Part shown: piece after piece, positions 16,999 to 24,869 of the stretch | How positions within the stretch are numbered: position 1 is the first letter of the stretch | Layout: each line of letters opens with the position of its first letter | NCBI RefSeq assembly: GCF_022259695.1 | Contig: NZ_CP092099.1 | Coordinates: forward strand, 790,471-854,470 | DNA: 64,000 bases | Origin: Flaviramulus sp. BrNp1-15 | GTDB taxonomy: Bacteria > Bacteroidota > Bacteroidia > Flavobacteriales > Flavobacteriaceae | Reading direction: 5' to 3' | The notes under the pieces: generated by a model | Database searches by the model: none | What the model saw: only the letters and a program-made list of their open reading frames with translations | What the model was told of the DNA's origin: nothing | Program-made: the position numbers and the translations under genes

Positions 16999-17574
16999 TT
17001 AAACTAAAGCAGTAAAACCTAAAAAAGCTAAGGATAATAAGCCTGCTACCAATAAATTAATAGGAACGCCTTTCATGCCTTCGGGTATATTTGCAAGTTC
17101 TAACTGTTCTCTTATACTTGCAAAAACAATTAATGCTAAAGCAAATCCAATTGAATTTGATATAGCAAAGAATACAGCTTTAATTAAGCTGCTGTTTTCT
17201 AAACCTAAAGCTAAAATAGCTACGCCTAAAACAGCACAATTGGTTGTGATTAAAGGAAGGAACACACCCAAAGCTTGATATAGTGGTGGACTCACTTTTT
17301 TTAGAATAATTTCAACCATTTGCACTAAAGCTGCAATTACCAAAATAAAAGTGATGGTTCTTAAGTAATTTAATCCAGCTGGGATTAATACATATTCATG
17401 TAATAAATAGGTAACTGTGGTTGCAATAGTCATTACAAATAATACTGCTCCAGACATTCCTATAGATGTAGAAACTTTATTTGAAACTCCTAAAAAAGGA
17501 CAAATTCCTAAAAATTGAGATAATACAATGTTGTTAACAAATACAGCAGCTATAAGTATAATTACATAATCCAT
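16999..17574 (-). CDS. rsxA: Rnf/Rsx electron transport complex subunit A
   Basis: The 191-residue integral membrane subunit has about six helices. It contains the conserved NNIVLSQFLGICPFLGVS near residues 14-31, whose Cys helps bind a membrane-embedded 2Fe-2S cluster shared with RsxE, and TTNCAVLGVA, the second such Cys motif. With RsxE it forms the core conducting electrons and ions through the membrane. It is the last gene of the operon, 8 nt after rsxE. A degenerate copy of its last codons lies at 16093-16140. Confidence 0.95.
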   Translation of the reverse strand: MDYVIILIAAVFVNNIVLSQFLGICPFLGVSNKVSTSIGMSGAVLFVMTIATTVTYLLHEYVLIPAGLNYLRTITFILVIAALVQMVEIILKKVSPPLYQALGVFLPLITTNCAVLGVAILALGLENSSLIKAVFFAISNSIGFALALIVFASIREQLELANIPEGMKGVPINLLVAGLLSLAFLGFTALV

Positions 17575-17582
17575 ATCTACAT

Positions 17583-18182
17583 TTATTTAATGGTTAACCT
17601 ATTAAATATTACTGCTAAATACGCAAGAGCTATAAATGCTCCAGGTGGTAATATAAATAGTATAAAAGTATTAGCGTTTTCAGAAACAAATTTTAATTCA
17701 AACAAACTCCCGTTTCCGAGTATCTCTCGTACACCACCTAAAACAGTTAAAGCCAAGATAAATCCTAATCCCATTCCTAAAGCATCAAGAATTGAAGATA
17801 GCAAGTTGTTTTTTGAAGCAAATGCTTCAGCTCTTCCTAATATTAAACAGTTAACTACTATAAGCGGAATAAAAATCCCTAATTGCTCATATAAAAATGG
17901 GATGAATGCTTCCAAAACCATTTCAACAATGGTAACAAAAGATGCTATAATTATAATGAAAGCTGGTATACGAACTTTGCTGGGTATTTGAGATTTAACC
18001 AACGATACCACAATGTTAGACATTAATAAAACAAATAAGGTTGCAACACCCATGCCCAAACCATTAAATGCAGATGAGGTAACACCTAATGTAGGACACA
18101 TGCCTAAAAGCATCACAAAAATGGGATTTTCTTTAATAATTCCTTTTAAGAAATTTTGCTTTTGATTTATTGTTTCGGCCAT
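17583..18182 (-). CDS. rsxE: Rnf/Rsx electron transport complex subunit E
   Basis: The 199-residue integral membrane protein is a homologue of RsxA/NqrD. It shows LLGMCPTLGVTSSAFNGLGMG near residues 25-45 and VVNCLILGRAEAFASKN, the Cys-containing membrane loops that pair with those of RsxA. About six hydrophobic helices are present. The order G-E-A on the transcript matches other BCDGEA Rnf operons. It lies 5 nt after rsxG. Confidence 0.95.
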   Translation of the reverse strand: MAETINQKQNFLKGIIKENPIFVMLLGMCPTLGVTSSAFNGLGMGVATLFVLLMSNIVVSLVKSQIPSKVRIPAFIIIIASFVTIVEMVLEAFIPFLYEQLGIFIPLIVVNCLILGRAEAFASKNNLLSSILDALGMGLGFILALTVLGGVREILGNGSLFELKFVSENANTFILFILPPGAFIALAYLAVIFNRLTIK

Positions 18183-18187
18183 CTTCC

Positions 18188-18784
18188 TTATGGTTTAGAT
18201 TTAGTAATAGAATCCAAGTTTTTTAAAAATTCATCATAGGCCATTTTAGTAGATTCACTAAATGCTCGTGTAGTAATGGTTGCCCCAGTTAAGGCATCAA
18301 CATCACCACCATCTTTTGTTACTTTTAAATTGAACTTAGAAGGGTTTTTATCTCTAAATTGTTTTAAAAACTTCTCATCTTTCATTTTTGTTCCAAGACC
18401 AGGTGTTTCTTTCTGCTCTAAAACTGCAATGTTTTGAATAGTCGCATCTGGCTTAAAACCTACCATAATTTTAATTAAACCACTAAAGCCTTTTTCAGAA
18501 GAACCAATGACTGCTGCTCCAACAAACTCCCCGTTTTTAAAAGCAGGATAAATTTCAATGCTGTCTTTAGCGAACTCAGACTTAACCATTTTGAAATCTT
18601 CTACAGGGTTGTTATCAAACTCTGGTAATACTAATTTTATGGCATTTATTTTTCTGTCTAATTTTGCTTTAGCCTTTGGTTCAATAGTAAGATCATTTAC
18701 AAATCCTAAAGCGAATCCAGAAACAAGTGTTATCACTAAAAGAGAGACAACCATATTTATGAATGTTGATTCTTTCTTGCTCAT
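18188..18784 (-). CDS. rsxG: Rnf/Rsx electron transport complex subunit G (FMN-bearing)
   Basis: The 198-residue subunit has one N-terminal membrane helix (about 10-30) and a periplasmic FMN-binding domain. The flavinylation motif is TGATIT at about residues 166-171, preceded by DVDAL, and FMN would be attached by phosphoester to its terminal Thr. This attachment needs an ApbE flavin transferase, which is not encoded in this window. It lies 2 nt after rsxD. Confidence 0.94.
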   Translation of the reverse strand: MSKKESTFINMVVSLLVITLVSGFALGFVNDLTIEPKAKAKLDRKINAIKLVLPEFDNNPVEDFKMVKSEFAKDSIEIYPAFKNGEFVGAAVIGSSEKGFSGLIKIMVGFKPDATIQNIAVLEQKETPGLGTKMKDEKFLKQFRDKNPSKFNLKVTKDGGDVDALTGATITTRAFSESTKMAYDEFLKNLDSITKSKP

Positions 18785-18786
18785 AA

Positions 18787-19797
18787 TTACACAATTTTAG
18801 CTTTTATCTTAGCTCCAAATCTTCGAGGTTTAAAATATTTATTAATCAATGGTACGAAGGCGTTCATTATTAAAATAGCAAAAGAAACTCCTTCGGGATA
18901 AGCTCCAAAAAGCCTTATCACAACTGTAATTACACCTATTCCAATTGCAAAAATCACCATGCCTTTTTTAGTCATTGGGCTTGTTACTAAATCGGTGGCC
19001 ATATAAAATGCTCCTAAAATTGCTCCACCCGATAAAATATGTATTACTGGATTTGCATATTGTTCTGGATTTAAAAACCAGAAAACCCCTGTCATAATAG
19101 CCATAGTGACTAGCATAATAACCGGTATGTGCCATGAGATAACTTTCCTGATAATTAAGAACAACCCTCCAATTAGTAAAGCAACAGCAGACATTTCACC
19201 CAATGAGCCTCCTGTAAAACCTAGAAACATATTCATTGTAGATGGAATTTTTGTGCTAATTTCTGTCATGGTTTCTCCAAACATTAGCCCTTCTTTTATA
19301 ACACCTAAAGAAGTGGCTCCTGTAACGGCATCAACAACCGTTGTGTTATTTTCAATGGCTGTTGGCCACATAGTCATTTGCACAGGAAATGACACGAGTA
19401 AAAATACACGACCCACTAGAGCTGGATTAAAAATGTTAAAACCTAAACCACCAAATGATAATTTAGCAACTCCAATAGCAACTAAACTTCCTGCAATAAT
19501 CATCCATATTGGTAAGTTTGAAGGTAAATTGAATGCTAGTAAAACCCCTGTTATCAATGCAGAACCATCGGTTATTGTTACATCTGATTTTAAAAGGAAC
19601 TTCTGAATTGCATATTCAAAAAGTATACAAGAAACTACCGCAACAGAAGTTACTATTAAAGCACTTATTCCAAAAACATAGATGGAAACTAAAAAAGCCG
19701 GAATTAATGCAATTATAACATCATACATGAGTTTTTTTGAAGTCCTATCTGAGTGAACATGTGGTGAAGCCGATACGATTATGGGTTGACTACTCAT
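18787..19797 (-). CDS. rsxD: Rnf/Rsx electron transport complex subunit D (FMN-bearing)
   Basis: The 336-residue, roughly ten-helix NqrB/RnfD protein carries a covalently bound FMN. The motif DAVTGATSLG lies near residue 158. The N-terminal SASPHVHSDRTSKKLMYDV is the usual cytoplasmic lead-in before the first helix. It starts 2 nt after the rsxC stop codon, so translation is likely coupled. Confidence 0.95.
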   Translation of the reverse strand: MSSQPIIVSASPHVHSDRTSKKLMYDVIIALIPAFLVSIYVFGISALIVTSVAVVSCILFEYAIQKFLLKSDVTITDGSALITGVLLAFNLPSNLPIWMIIAGSLVAIGVAKLSFGGLGFNIFNPALVGRVFLLVSFPVQMTMWPTAIENNTTVVDAVTGATSLGVIKEGLMFGETMTEISTKIPSTMNMFLGFTGGSLGEMSAVALLIGGLFLIIRKVISWHIPVIMLVTMAIMTGVFWFLNPEQYANPVIHILSGGAILGAFYMATDLVTSPMTKKGMVIFAIGIGVITVVIRLFGAYPEGVSFAILIMNAFVPLINKYFKPRRFGAKIKAKIV

Positions 19798-19799
19798 AT

Positions 19800-21128
19800 T
19801 TAGTTTTTAGCGGTATTTAATTTTTTGACAATATTTTTTCCAAACCTGATATAATCCAGTAATGGACGATGCGAAGGACATACATAACTACAGGAACCAC
19901 ATTCAATGCAAGTCATAATATCTTCGAAAGCAGCTTTTTCATACATGCCTTTTTCAGATAAATTCATTAGAAGATGAGGTTCTAATCCCATTGGGCATAC
20001 ATCTACACATTCTCCACAACGGATGCAATTTTTAGGCTCACCTCTGCTAGCTTCATCTTCAGAAATCACTAAAATTCCAGAAGTTCCTTTTGTAACGGGA
20101 ACATCAGTGTTTTTAATAGCTTTTCCCATCATAGGGCCGCCATTCACAATTTTTCGAGTGCCTTCTGGTAAACCACCAACTTCATTAACTAAGTCTGTAA
20201 TTGGTGTGCCTATTTTTACCCAATAATTAGAAGGGTTTTCTAATTTTTTCCCGGTAACGGTAACTACGCGTTCTGTTAAAGGTTTGTTATGTTGAATGGC
20301 TTGGTAAATAGCATAAATAGTTCCAATATTATGTACAATAACACCAACATCTAATGGTAATCCGTTTTTAGGGACTTCTCTTTTTAGTAAAGCATGTACT
20401 AATTGCTTTTCACCACCTTGTGGATATTTAACTTTTAAAGCTGCGACTTTAATACCGTCTTCTTTTAAAGTGAGTTTTTTAAAAATATCTATAGCATCAC
20501 GTTTATTATTTTCAATGCCAATGATAGCTTTGTCTATATGTAAAGCAAACATTAAAATTTTGATTCCAACAATTATTTCTTCAGCTTTTTCGAGCATTAA
20601 ACGATGGTCTGCAGTAAGGTAAGGTTCGCATTCTACACCATTAATAATTAAGTGGTCTAATTTCGTACCTTCTTTAACGCTCAATTTAACATGAGATGGA
20701 AATGTAGCACCACCTAACCCCACAATTCCATAATCGTTTATTTTTTGTAAGATACTTTTAGAATCTAATTTTATTTCTTTTTTTAGAGGGTATTCAATGT
20801 CTTCAAAGTTAGATTCGTCTTTAGCATCAGTTCGAATTACAATACATTGTTTTTTATAGCCACTTGTATCAATAATTTTATCTAGTTTGGTGACTGTTCC
20901 GGCCACTGGAGAGTGAATATTAGAAGAAACAAATCCACCTGATTTTGCAATAACTTGTCCTATTTCCACCTTATCCTTTCTATCAACAATGATTTCTGCT
21001 GGAATACCTATATGTTGAGAAATTGGGACATACACTACTTTTGGTACAGGCATTTTTTTTATGCCTATAGATGATGTTATTTTATTTTCTGGAGGATGAA
21101 TACCGCCTTTTGGAAATGTTTTAAGCAT
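19800..21128 (-). CDS. rsxC: Rnf/Rsx electron transport complex subunit C
   Basis: The 442-residue peripheral subunit is the NADH/FMN-binding entry point of Rnf. It has the opening FPKGGIHPPENK, the nucleotide-binding region GIVGLGGATFPSHVKL (NuoF-like) and VNGGPMMGKAI. A C-terminal pair of 4Fe-4S motifs follows, CIRCGECVDVCPMGL and CIECGSCSYVCPSHRPLLDYIR. The start overlaps the rsxB end by 8 nt (21121-21128). The length is in the compact range, without the long Ala/Lys-rich tail of gammaproteobacterial RnfC. Confidence 0.95.
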   Translation of the reverse strand: MLKTFPKGGIHPPENKITSSIGIKKMPVPKVVYVPISQHIGIPAEIIVDRKDKVEIGQVIAKSGGFVSSNIHSPVAGTVTKLDKIIDTSGYKKQCIVIRTDAKDESNFEDIEYPLKKEIKLDSKSILQKINDYGIVGLGGATFPSHVKLSVKEGTKLDHLIINGVECEPYLTADHRLMLEKAEEIIVGIKILMFALHIDKAIIGIENNKRDAIDIFKKLTLKEDGIKVAALKVKYPQGGEKQLVHALLKREVPKNGLPLDVGVIVHNIGTIYAIYQAIQHNKPLTERVVTVTGKKLENPSNYWVKIGTPITDLVNEVGGLPEGTRKIVNGGPMMGKAIKNTDVPVTKGTSGILVISEDEASRGEPKNCIRCGECVDVCPMGLEPHLLMNLSEKGMYEKAAFEDIMTCIECGSCSYVCPSHRPLLDYIRFGKNIVKKLNTAKN

Positions 21129-22011
21129 CAGTTTTTAAGTTTTCAGATTCAACATTTACTTCAACTTTAGGCTCTACTTTTTTTACTTTTTTTTGTGGAA
21201 AATTGGTTTCAATAATGGAGTGTGTAGGGCAAACATCAACACATTTTCTACATAATGTACAGAGAACGGGATCAATATATGCTAAGTTATTATCCATTGT
21301 AATAGCGTCTTTTGGACAAATATCATCACATTTAGAACAGCCAATACAGGCAACTTCACAAGCTTTTTTAGCAATACCTGCCTTATCTTCGTTTAAACAA
21401 CCAACAAATATTTTTAAATCTCTTTTGTGTCTTGGGCGCATTTCAATAATGTCGCGTGGGCAAGCCTCAACGCATGCACCACATGATGTACACTTGTCAG
21501 AGATAATTACTGGTAAGCCTGTTTCCTCGTCCATATACATAGCATCAAACTTACATACTGCTACACAATCTCCATCACCTAAGCAACCATATTGACAATC
21601 GGTTTCTCCACTATAAATCATAGCAGAAATAGCGCAATTTCTTGGACCTTGGTATTCGGTTGTTTTAGGTCTTACATCACAACCACCTTGACAACGTAAA
21701 ACAGCTAGAGTTGGATCTTTTTCAGCGACTTCTTTACCCAAAATTTCGGCGACTAGTTTCATGGCATCATTACCACCAACAGGACAAAATAAATCTGAAA
21801 TATCTTCGGTTGTAACTAGTTTTTCGGCGAAAGCCTTACATCCTGGAGAGCCGCATCCACCACAATTGGCAGCAGGTAATATATCTTCAACTTCAGCTAT
21901 TAAAGGGTCTTCGTATACATAGAATTTTTTAGAAACTACATATAGTACAATGGCAGCAATTGCTCCTAAGGAAACTAATAAAAGGACACTATATAATACT
22001 GAATCTGTCAT
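21121..22011 (-). CDS. rsxB: Rnf/Rsx electron transport complex subunit B (polyferredoxin)
   Basis: The 296-residue subunit accepts electrons from ferredoxin. An N-terminal membrane anchor (about 5-27) is followed by the [4Fe-4S] module CGGCGSPGCKAFAEKL (50-65) with the later Cys in FCPVGGNDA. Several ferredoxin motifs come after: CKFDAMY, CTSCGACVEACPRD, CIGCSKCDDICPKD and CTLCRKCVDVCPTH. The C-terminal tail is Lys/Val/Glu-rich. In the energy-conserving direction it takes electrons from ferredoxin reduced by PFOR or KorAB. RseC lies immediately upstream on the transcript. Confidence 0.95.
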   Translation of the reverse strand: MTDSVLYSVLLLVSLGAIAAIVLYVVSKKFYVYEDPLIAEVEDILPAANCGGCGSPGCKAFAEKLVTTEDISDLFCPVGGNDAMKLVAEILGKEVAEKDPTLAVLRCQGGCDVRPKTTEYQGPRNCAISAMIYSGETDCQYGCLGDGDCVAVCKFDAMYMDEETGLPVIISDKCTSCGACVEACPRDIIEMRPRHKRDLKIFVGCLNEDKAGIAKKACEVACIGCSKCDDICPKDAITMDNNLAYIDPVLCTLCRKCVDVCPTHSIIETNFPQKKVKKVEPKVEVNVESENLKTDA

Positions 22012-22018
22012 ATCCTTG

Positions 22019-22447
22019 TTAAATTTTAATAATTGAAATTTTAAAAGCTTTTTTTAATGAGTTTTTTAAGAAATAGAGTAATAGATAATAAGGAATAAGC
22101 ACGCATAGTGACAATAATCCTGCTACCCATTCTTTTAAAAAACCAGATGCTATTATTAATGTTAAAAACATTAATATAAAAGGAAAAACATATGCCCAAA
22201 ACATAGCTTTTAAACCCAATGTTTTTTTTAATACAACATTTACTTTTTCATTTAAATTAAATGAATCATTTAAATTTAGTACTTCAACTTCTTTTGTGTC
22301 TGAATCTGAAATCCCACATGTTGCTTTTGCACGACAGGATTCACAATGTATATTTTGTTCTAAACTAACAATAATGGTATCTCTGTTTATTTTTGAAATA
22401 GTGCCAGAGTGGATAAATGAGTCTTTATTTTTTTGTATTGAACTCAT
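22019..22447 (-). CDS. SoxR-reducing system / RseC family protein
   Basis: A 142-residue inner-membrane protein with two hydrophobic segments in the second half. The N-terminal beta domain contains CESCRAKATCGISDSD, the Cys-rich signature of the RseC/PF04246 family. The family is found with Rnf/Rsx operons, where it takes part in SoxR reduction in Escherichia coli. No soxR gene lies in this window, so the local role is more likely assembly or function of the Rnf complex. It is the first gene of the Rnf transcript, 7 nt before rsxB. Confidence 0.88.
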   Translation of the reverse strand: MSSIQKNKDSFIHSGTISKINRDTIIVSLEQNIHCESCRAKATCGISDSDTKEVEVLNLNDSFNLNEKVNVVLKKTLGLKAMFWAYVFPFILMFLTLIIASGFLKEWVAGLLSLCVLIPYYLLLYFLKNSLKKAFKISIIKI

Positions 22448-22493
22448 ATGTAGTTCTATTTTACTTGAAAGATACCCTACGAAATTAATTAAA

Positions 22494-22513
22494 TCATATA
22501 GGCAATTATATGA
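22494..22513. promoter_or_regulatory. Palindrome upstream of the Rnf operon
   Basis: The arms TCATATA and TATATGA surround a 6-nt spacer, about 47 nt upstream of the rseC start and between it and the divergent 2Fe-2S ferredoxin gene. It is a candidate operator. It is not the same word order as the korA site. Confidence 0.4.
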
Positions 22514-22594
22514 CTTATGTCAGGTTTAATGTTATATGTTATTGAGGTTTTCAAAGTAAAATCATAAAAAAATGAGTATGTTATCAATAAAACT

Positions 22595-22627
22595 CTACTA
22601 ATTTTGTTAAGTCTATTAAATTAGTAG
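22595..22627. promoter_or_regulatory. 10-bp inverted repeat upstream of the 2Fe-2S ferredoxin gene
   Basis: CTACTAATTT and AAATTAGTAG are perfect arms around a 13-nt spacer, ending 29 nt before the promoter box at 22657. The left arm also overlaps a TAATTTTG (22599-22606) that could be an upstream -7 box. Confidence 0.4.
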
Positions 22628-22656
22628 GAATTATAGTTTTTTAAAACTTATTTGCT

Positions 22657-22664
22657 TATTTTTG
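22657..22664 (+). promoter_or_regulatory. -7 promoter box of the 2Fe-2S ferredoxin gene
   Basis: TATTTTTG fits TAnnTTTG and ends 16 nt before the ATG at 22681, implying a very short leader. No clear -33 TTG is seen. Confidence 0.45.
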
Positions 22665-22680
22665 CGCTTAAATTTTTTTA

Positions 22681-23010
22681 ATGGTGGATATTAAAATCAA
22701 AATAACTGATAGAGAAGGAGTTGCGCATACGGTGTTGGCACCTACAGATATGGCAATGAACCTAATGGAAGTTGTAAAATCTTATGAGCTTGCACCAGAG
22801 GGAACTATTGGTATTTGTGGAGGAATGGTAATGTGTGCCTCTTGCCAATGTTATGTAACTAGTAATACAGAATTGCCAGAAATGAGTGACGATGAAGAAG
22901 CAATGCTTTCAGAAGCTTTTGATGTTAAAGATAACAGTCGTTTAGGTTGCCAAATACCTATGACGCCAGATATGGAAGGTTTAGAAGTTGAACTTGCTCC
23001 AGAAAGTTAG
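22681..23010 (+). CDS. Adrenodoxin-type 2Fe-2S ferredoxin
   Basis: The 109-residue soluble electron carrier has cluster ligands C46, C52, C55 and C90 in GICGGMVMCASCQC and RLGCQIP, the spacing of vertebrate-type (Isc/adrenodoxin) ferredoxins. The acidic stretch between them (PEMSDDEEAML) is the usual partner-docking helix. The family acts in Fe-S cluster assembly or as donor to oxygenases. It is divergent from the Rnf operon and convergent with the phosphoesterase gene. Confidence 0.93.
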   Translation: MVDIKIKITDREGVAHTVLAPTDMAMNLMEVVKSYELAPEGTIGICGGMVMCASCQCYVTSNTELPEMSDDEEAMLSEAFDVKDNSRLGCQIPMTPDMEGLEVELAPES

Positions 23011-23028
23011 TTTCTCGGTATAATTGTT

Positions 23029-23928
23029 TTATACGGTTTTATAATCTATCAACTTTCGTGGTCCTTCTAAAAGTACTCTAACGATTTGTAAGGTACCATC
23101 ATCTTTTGTTGAAATTTGCCATTTTATTAACGAAATAGCTCCATTTTCAATTTCAATACCTGTTATACTTCTTGGGTGAACACAACTACCATCATTAAAA
23201 AAAGCTATATCACCTGGTTCTGGAAAACGTGGTCGGTGAGTATGACCAACTATGGTAAGTAAATTGTTGTTTTCAGATATCCATTTTTTAGTTCTTCGCT
23301 CAACTTTAATAAGTTCTTTGTAGTTTTTAGCAGGACTTGTAGGGTCTGCAATTCCCATAACATTTAGAGGTTTCCAAAGAACACGAACCATAAATCGGCT
23401 CCATTTCCAAAATAAAAAATTCCACCAATCGGCTTGATGCCCATGTGTTAAAAATAGTTCCTGACCAGTCATACAATGTTTTAAAACAATGCCTTCGTGA
23501 TATTTTATATTTGTAAGTAACTCTTCGTCTTTTCCTGTTTTTGGGTCGAAGTAAGTAGATAAATGCTTTTTGACATAATTCTCATCTCTATACACCATAT
23601 CATGGTTTCCCCAAATCATGTGTAATTTGTTTTGTTCATGAAATTGTTTCATGAGCATGTAAACATTTTTGTGTGCATTTAAAATAGACTCAAACGACAG
23701 GTTTTCCCATAACTCATCGCCATCACCAAGTTCGCAATATTGAAAACCTTCGGCGAAATAGTGTTTTAAAGCATGAAAATAAATGTTTCGGTTATTGGCA
23801 AAATCATCTGCAAAACTATTATCGCCACGGTGACAATCGCTAAACAAAATGAATTTACTATCATCATCAAAATCAATAATTTTTGATTTATTGTATGCAT
23901 TGTCTAGTCTTTTTTTGGATGAAAACAT
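23029..23928 (-). CDS. Calcineurin-like metallophosphoesterase
   Basis: An approximately 299-residue cytoplasmic phosphoesterase. The dinuclear-metal motifs appear in order: LFSDCHRGDN (D-x-H), ELGDGDELW (GD), IWGNHDMVY (GNHD), LTHGHQADWW and VGHTHRPRF (GHTH). This is the complete set of the family. The substrate is unknown. The motif order resembles UDP-diacylglucosamine pyrophosphatase-like enzymes (LpxH), but the extra helical region and length differ. I prefer the start at 23928 (MFSSKKRL). The longer frame begins at 23952 with a hydrophobic stretch that lacks conservation signals. Confidence 0.8.
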   Translation of the reverse strand: MFSSKKRLDNAYNKSKIIDFDDDSKFILFSDCHRGDNSFADDFANNRNIYFHALKHYFAEGFQYCELGDGDELWENLSFESILNAHKNVYMLMKQFHEQNKLHMIWGNHDMVYRDENYVKKHLSTYFDPKTGKDEELLTNIKYHEGIVLKHCMTGQELFLTHGHQADWWNFLFWKWSRFMVRVLWKPLNVMGIADPTSPAKNYKELIKVERRTKKWISENNNLLTIVGHTHRPRFPEPGDIAFFNDGSCVHPRSITGIEIENGAISLIKWQISTKDDGTLQIVRVLLEGPRKLIDYKTV

Positions 23929-23997
23929 AAAGTAAATGTAAACAAAAAGCATTTCAAATAGAAACGCCTCTGCAAAGTTTTATATAAATATAATGGC

Positions 23998-24786
23998 TTA
24001 ATCTTTTATCTTTTCTATAGCTAATGGTAAGATACGTTCAACAAACATACTATAAGCAAGTTTGGATGGGTGAAGTCCATCAGCAGCTACCAAATTAGTA
24101 TTGTCTAGCCCCATTCTGGTAATATCTGTAATATATACATAGGTTATCTCATTTGTAGAACAATAATTTTCTGCAAAATTATTATAGTTGTCAATTTCGG
24201 TTGAAATCGCTGTATTGCCATTTCCAAATGGTGTGAAAGCATAGTCTGGAATAGAAACTACAATAACATTATTCTTATCACCTTTAGCTTTAGAAATTGC
24301 TGTGTTTACAAGTTGAGGAAATTCGCTTTCGTAAATTGAAAAGGGTTTGTTTTGATATTGATTGTTAACACCTATTAAAAGCGTTACTAAGTCGTATTCA
24401 TCTTTAAGATCTTCTCTATCAATGGCATCAATTAAATTAGTAGTAGTCCAACCTGTGGTAGCAACTATTTTTAATTCAAATTGATTCTCACTATCAAAAT
24501 TACTTACTAAACTATCCTTTAATTGTTCTGGAAAGCGGCAGTTAGCACATACACTTTGCCCTATAGTGTAGCTATCCCCTAATGATAAAATTTTATATGT
24601 GTTTTGTGATTCAGAATTATCATTATCGTCATCATCATTTTCTTCCTCAGAAGTTTCACTTTCATCGGTTGTCTCTGGTTCAGCTTCCTCTAGAATTTCT
24701 TCTTGTTCTTCAAGTATAGATGTTTCACTATTGCAATTCAAATAGAGAATACCACAACATAGTATTAAATATGTTATCTTTTTCAT
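23998..24786 (-). CDS. SGNH/GDSL-hydrolase lipoprotein
   Basis: The 262-residue protein has a lipoprotein signal ending at C18 (LYLNC). An extremely acidic linker at residues 24-60 (runs of E, then DDDDNDN) precedes an SGNH hydrolase domain. Block I is GDSYTIG (70-76, nucleophile S72), block III LIGVNNQYQ contains the Asn, and block V DGLHPSK contains the Asp and His. Members are esterases or lipases. It is expected on the outer membrane or periplasmic face. The acidic linker may be a spacer or surface-export signal. Bacteroidota export signals are acidic residues after the lipidated Cys, but here the acids begin a few residues further on. Confidence 0.82.
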   Translation of the reverse strand: MKKITYLILCCGILYLNCNSETSILEEQEEILEEAEPETTDESETSEEENDDDDNDNSESQNTYKILSLGDSYTIGQSVCANCRFPEQLKDSLVSNFDSENQFELKIVATTGWTTTNLIDAIDREDLKDEYDLVTLLIGVNNQYQNKPFSIYESEFPQLVNTAISKAKGDKNNVIVVSIPDYAFTPFGNGNTAISTEIDNYNNFAENYCSTNEITYVYITDITRMGLDNTNLVAADGLHPSKLAYSMFVERILPLAIEKIKD

Positions 24787-24869
24787 TTTTTGAGTAAAGA
24801 TAAGAAATATTAACTTTTTAGATTTCTTTAAGAAAGACTTAGAGTTCTATTATTGAGTTGCTTAATAAA

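Noticed and set aside
19533-19718. Short plus-strand frames inside the Rnf operon
   Set aside because: They are frames within conserved rsx genes on the other strand and have no motif of their own.
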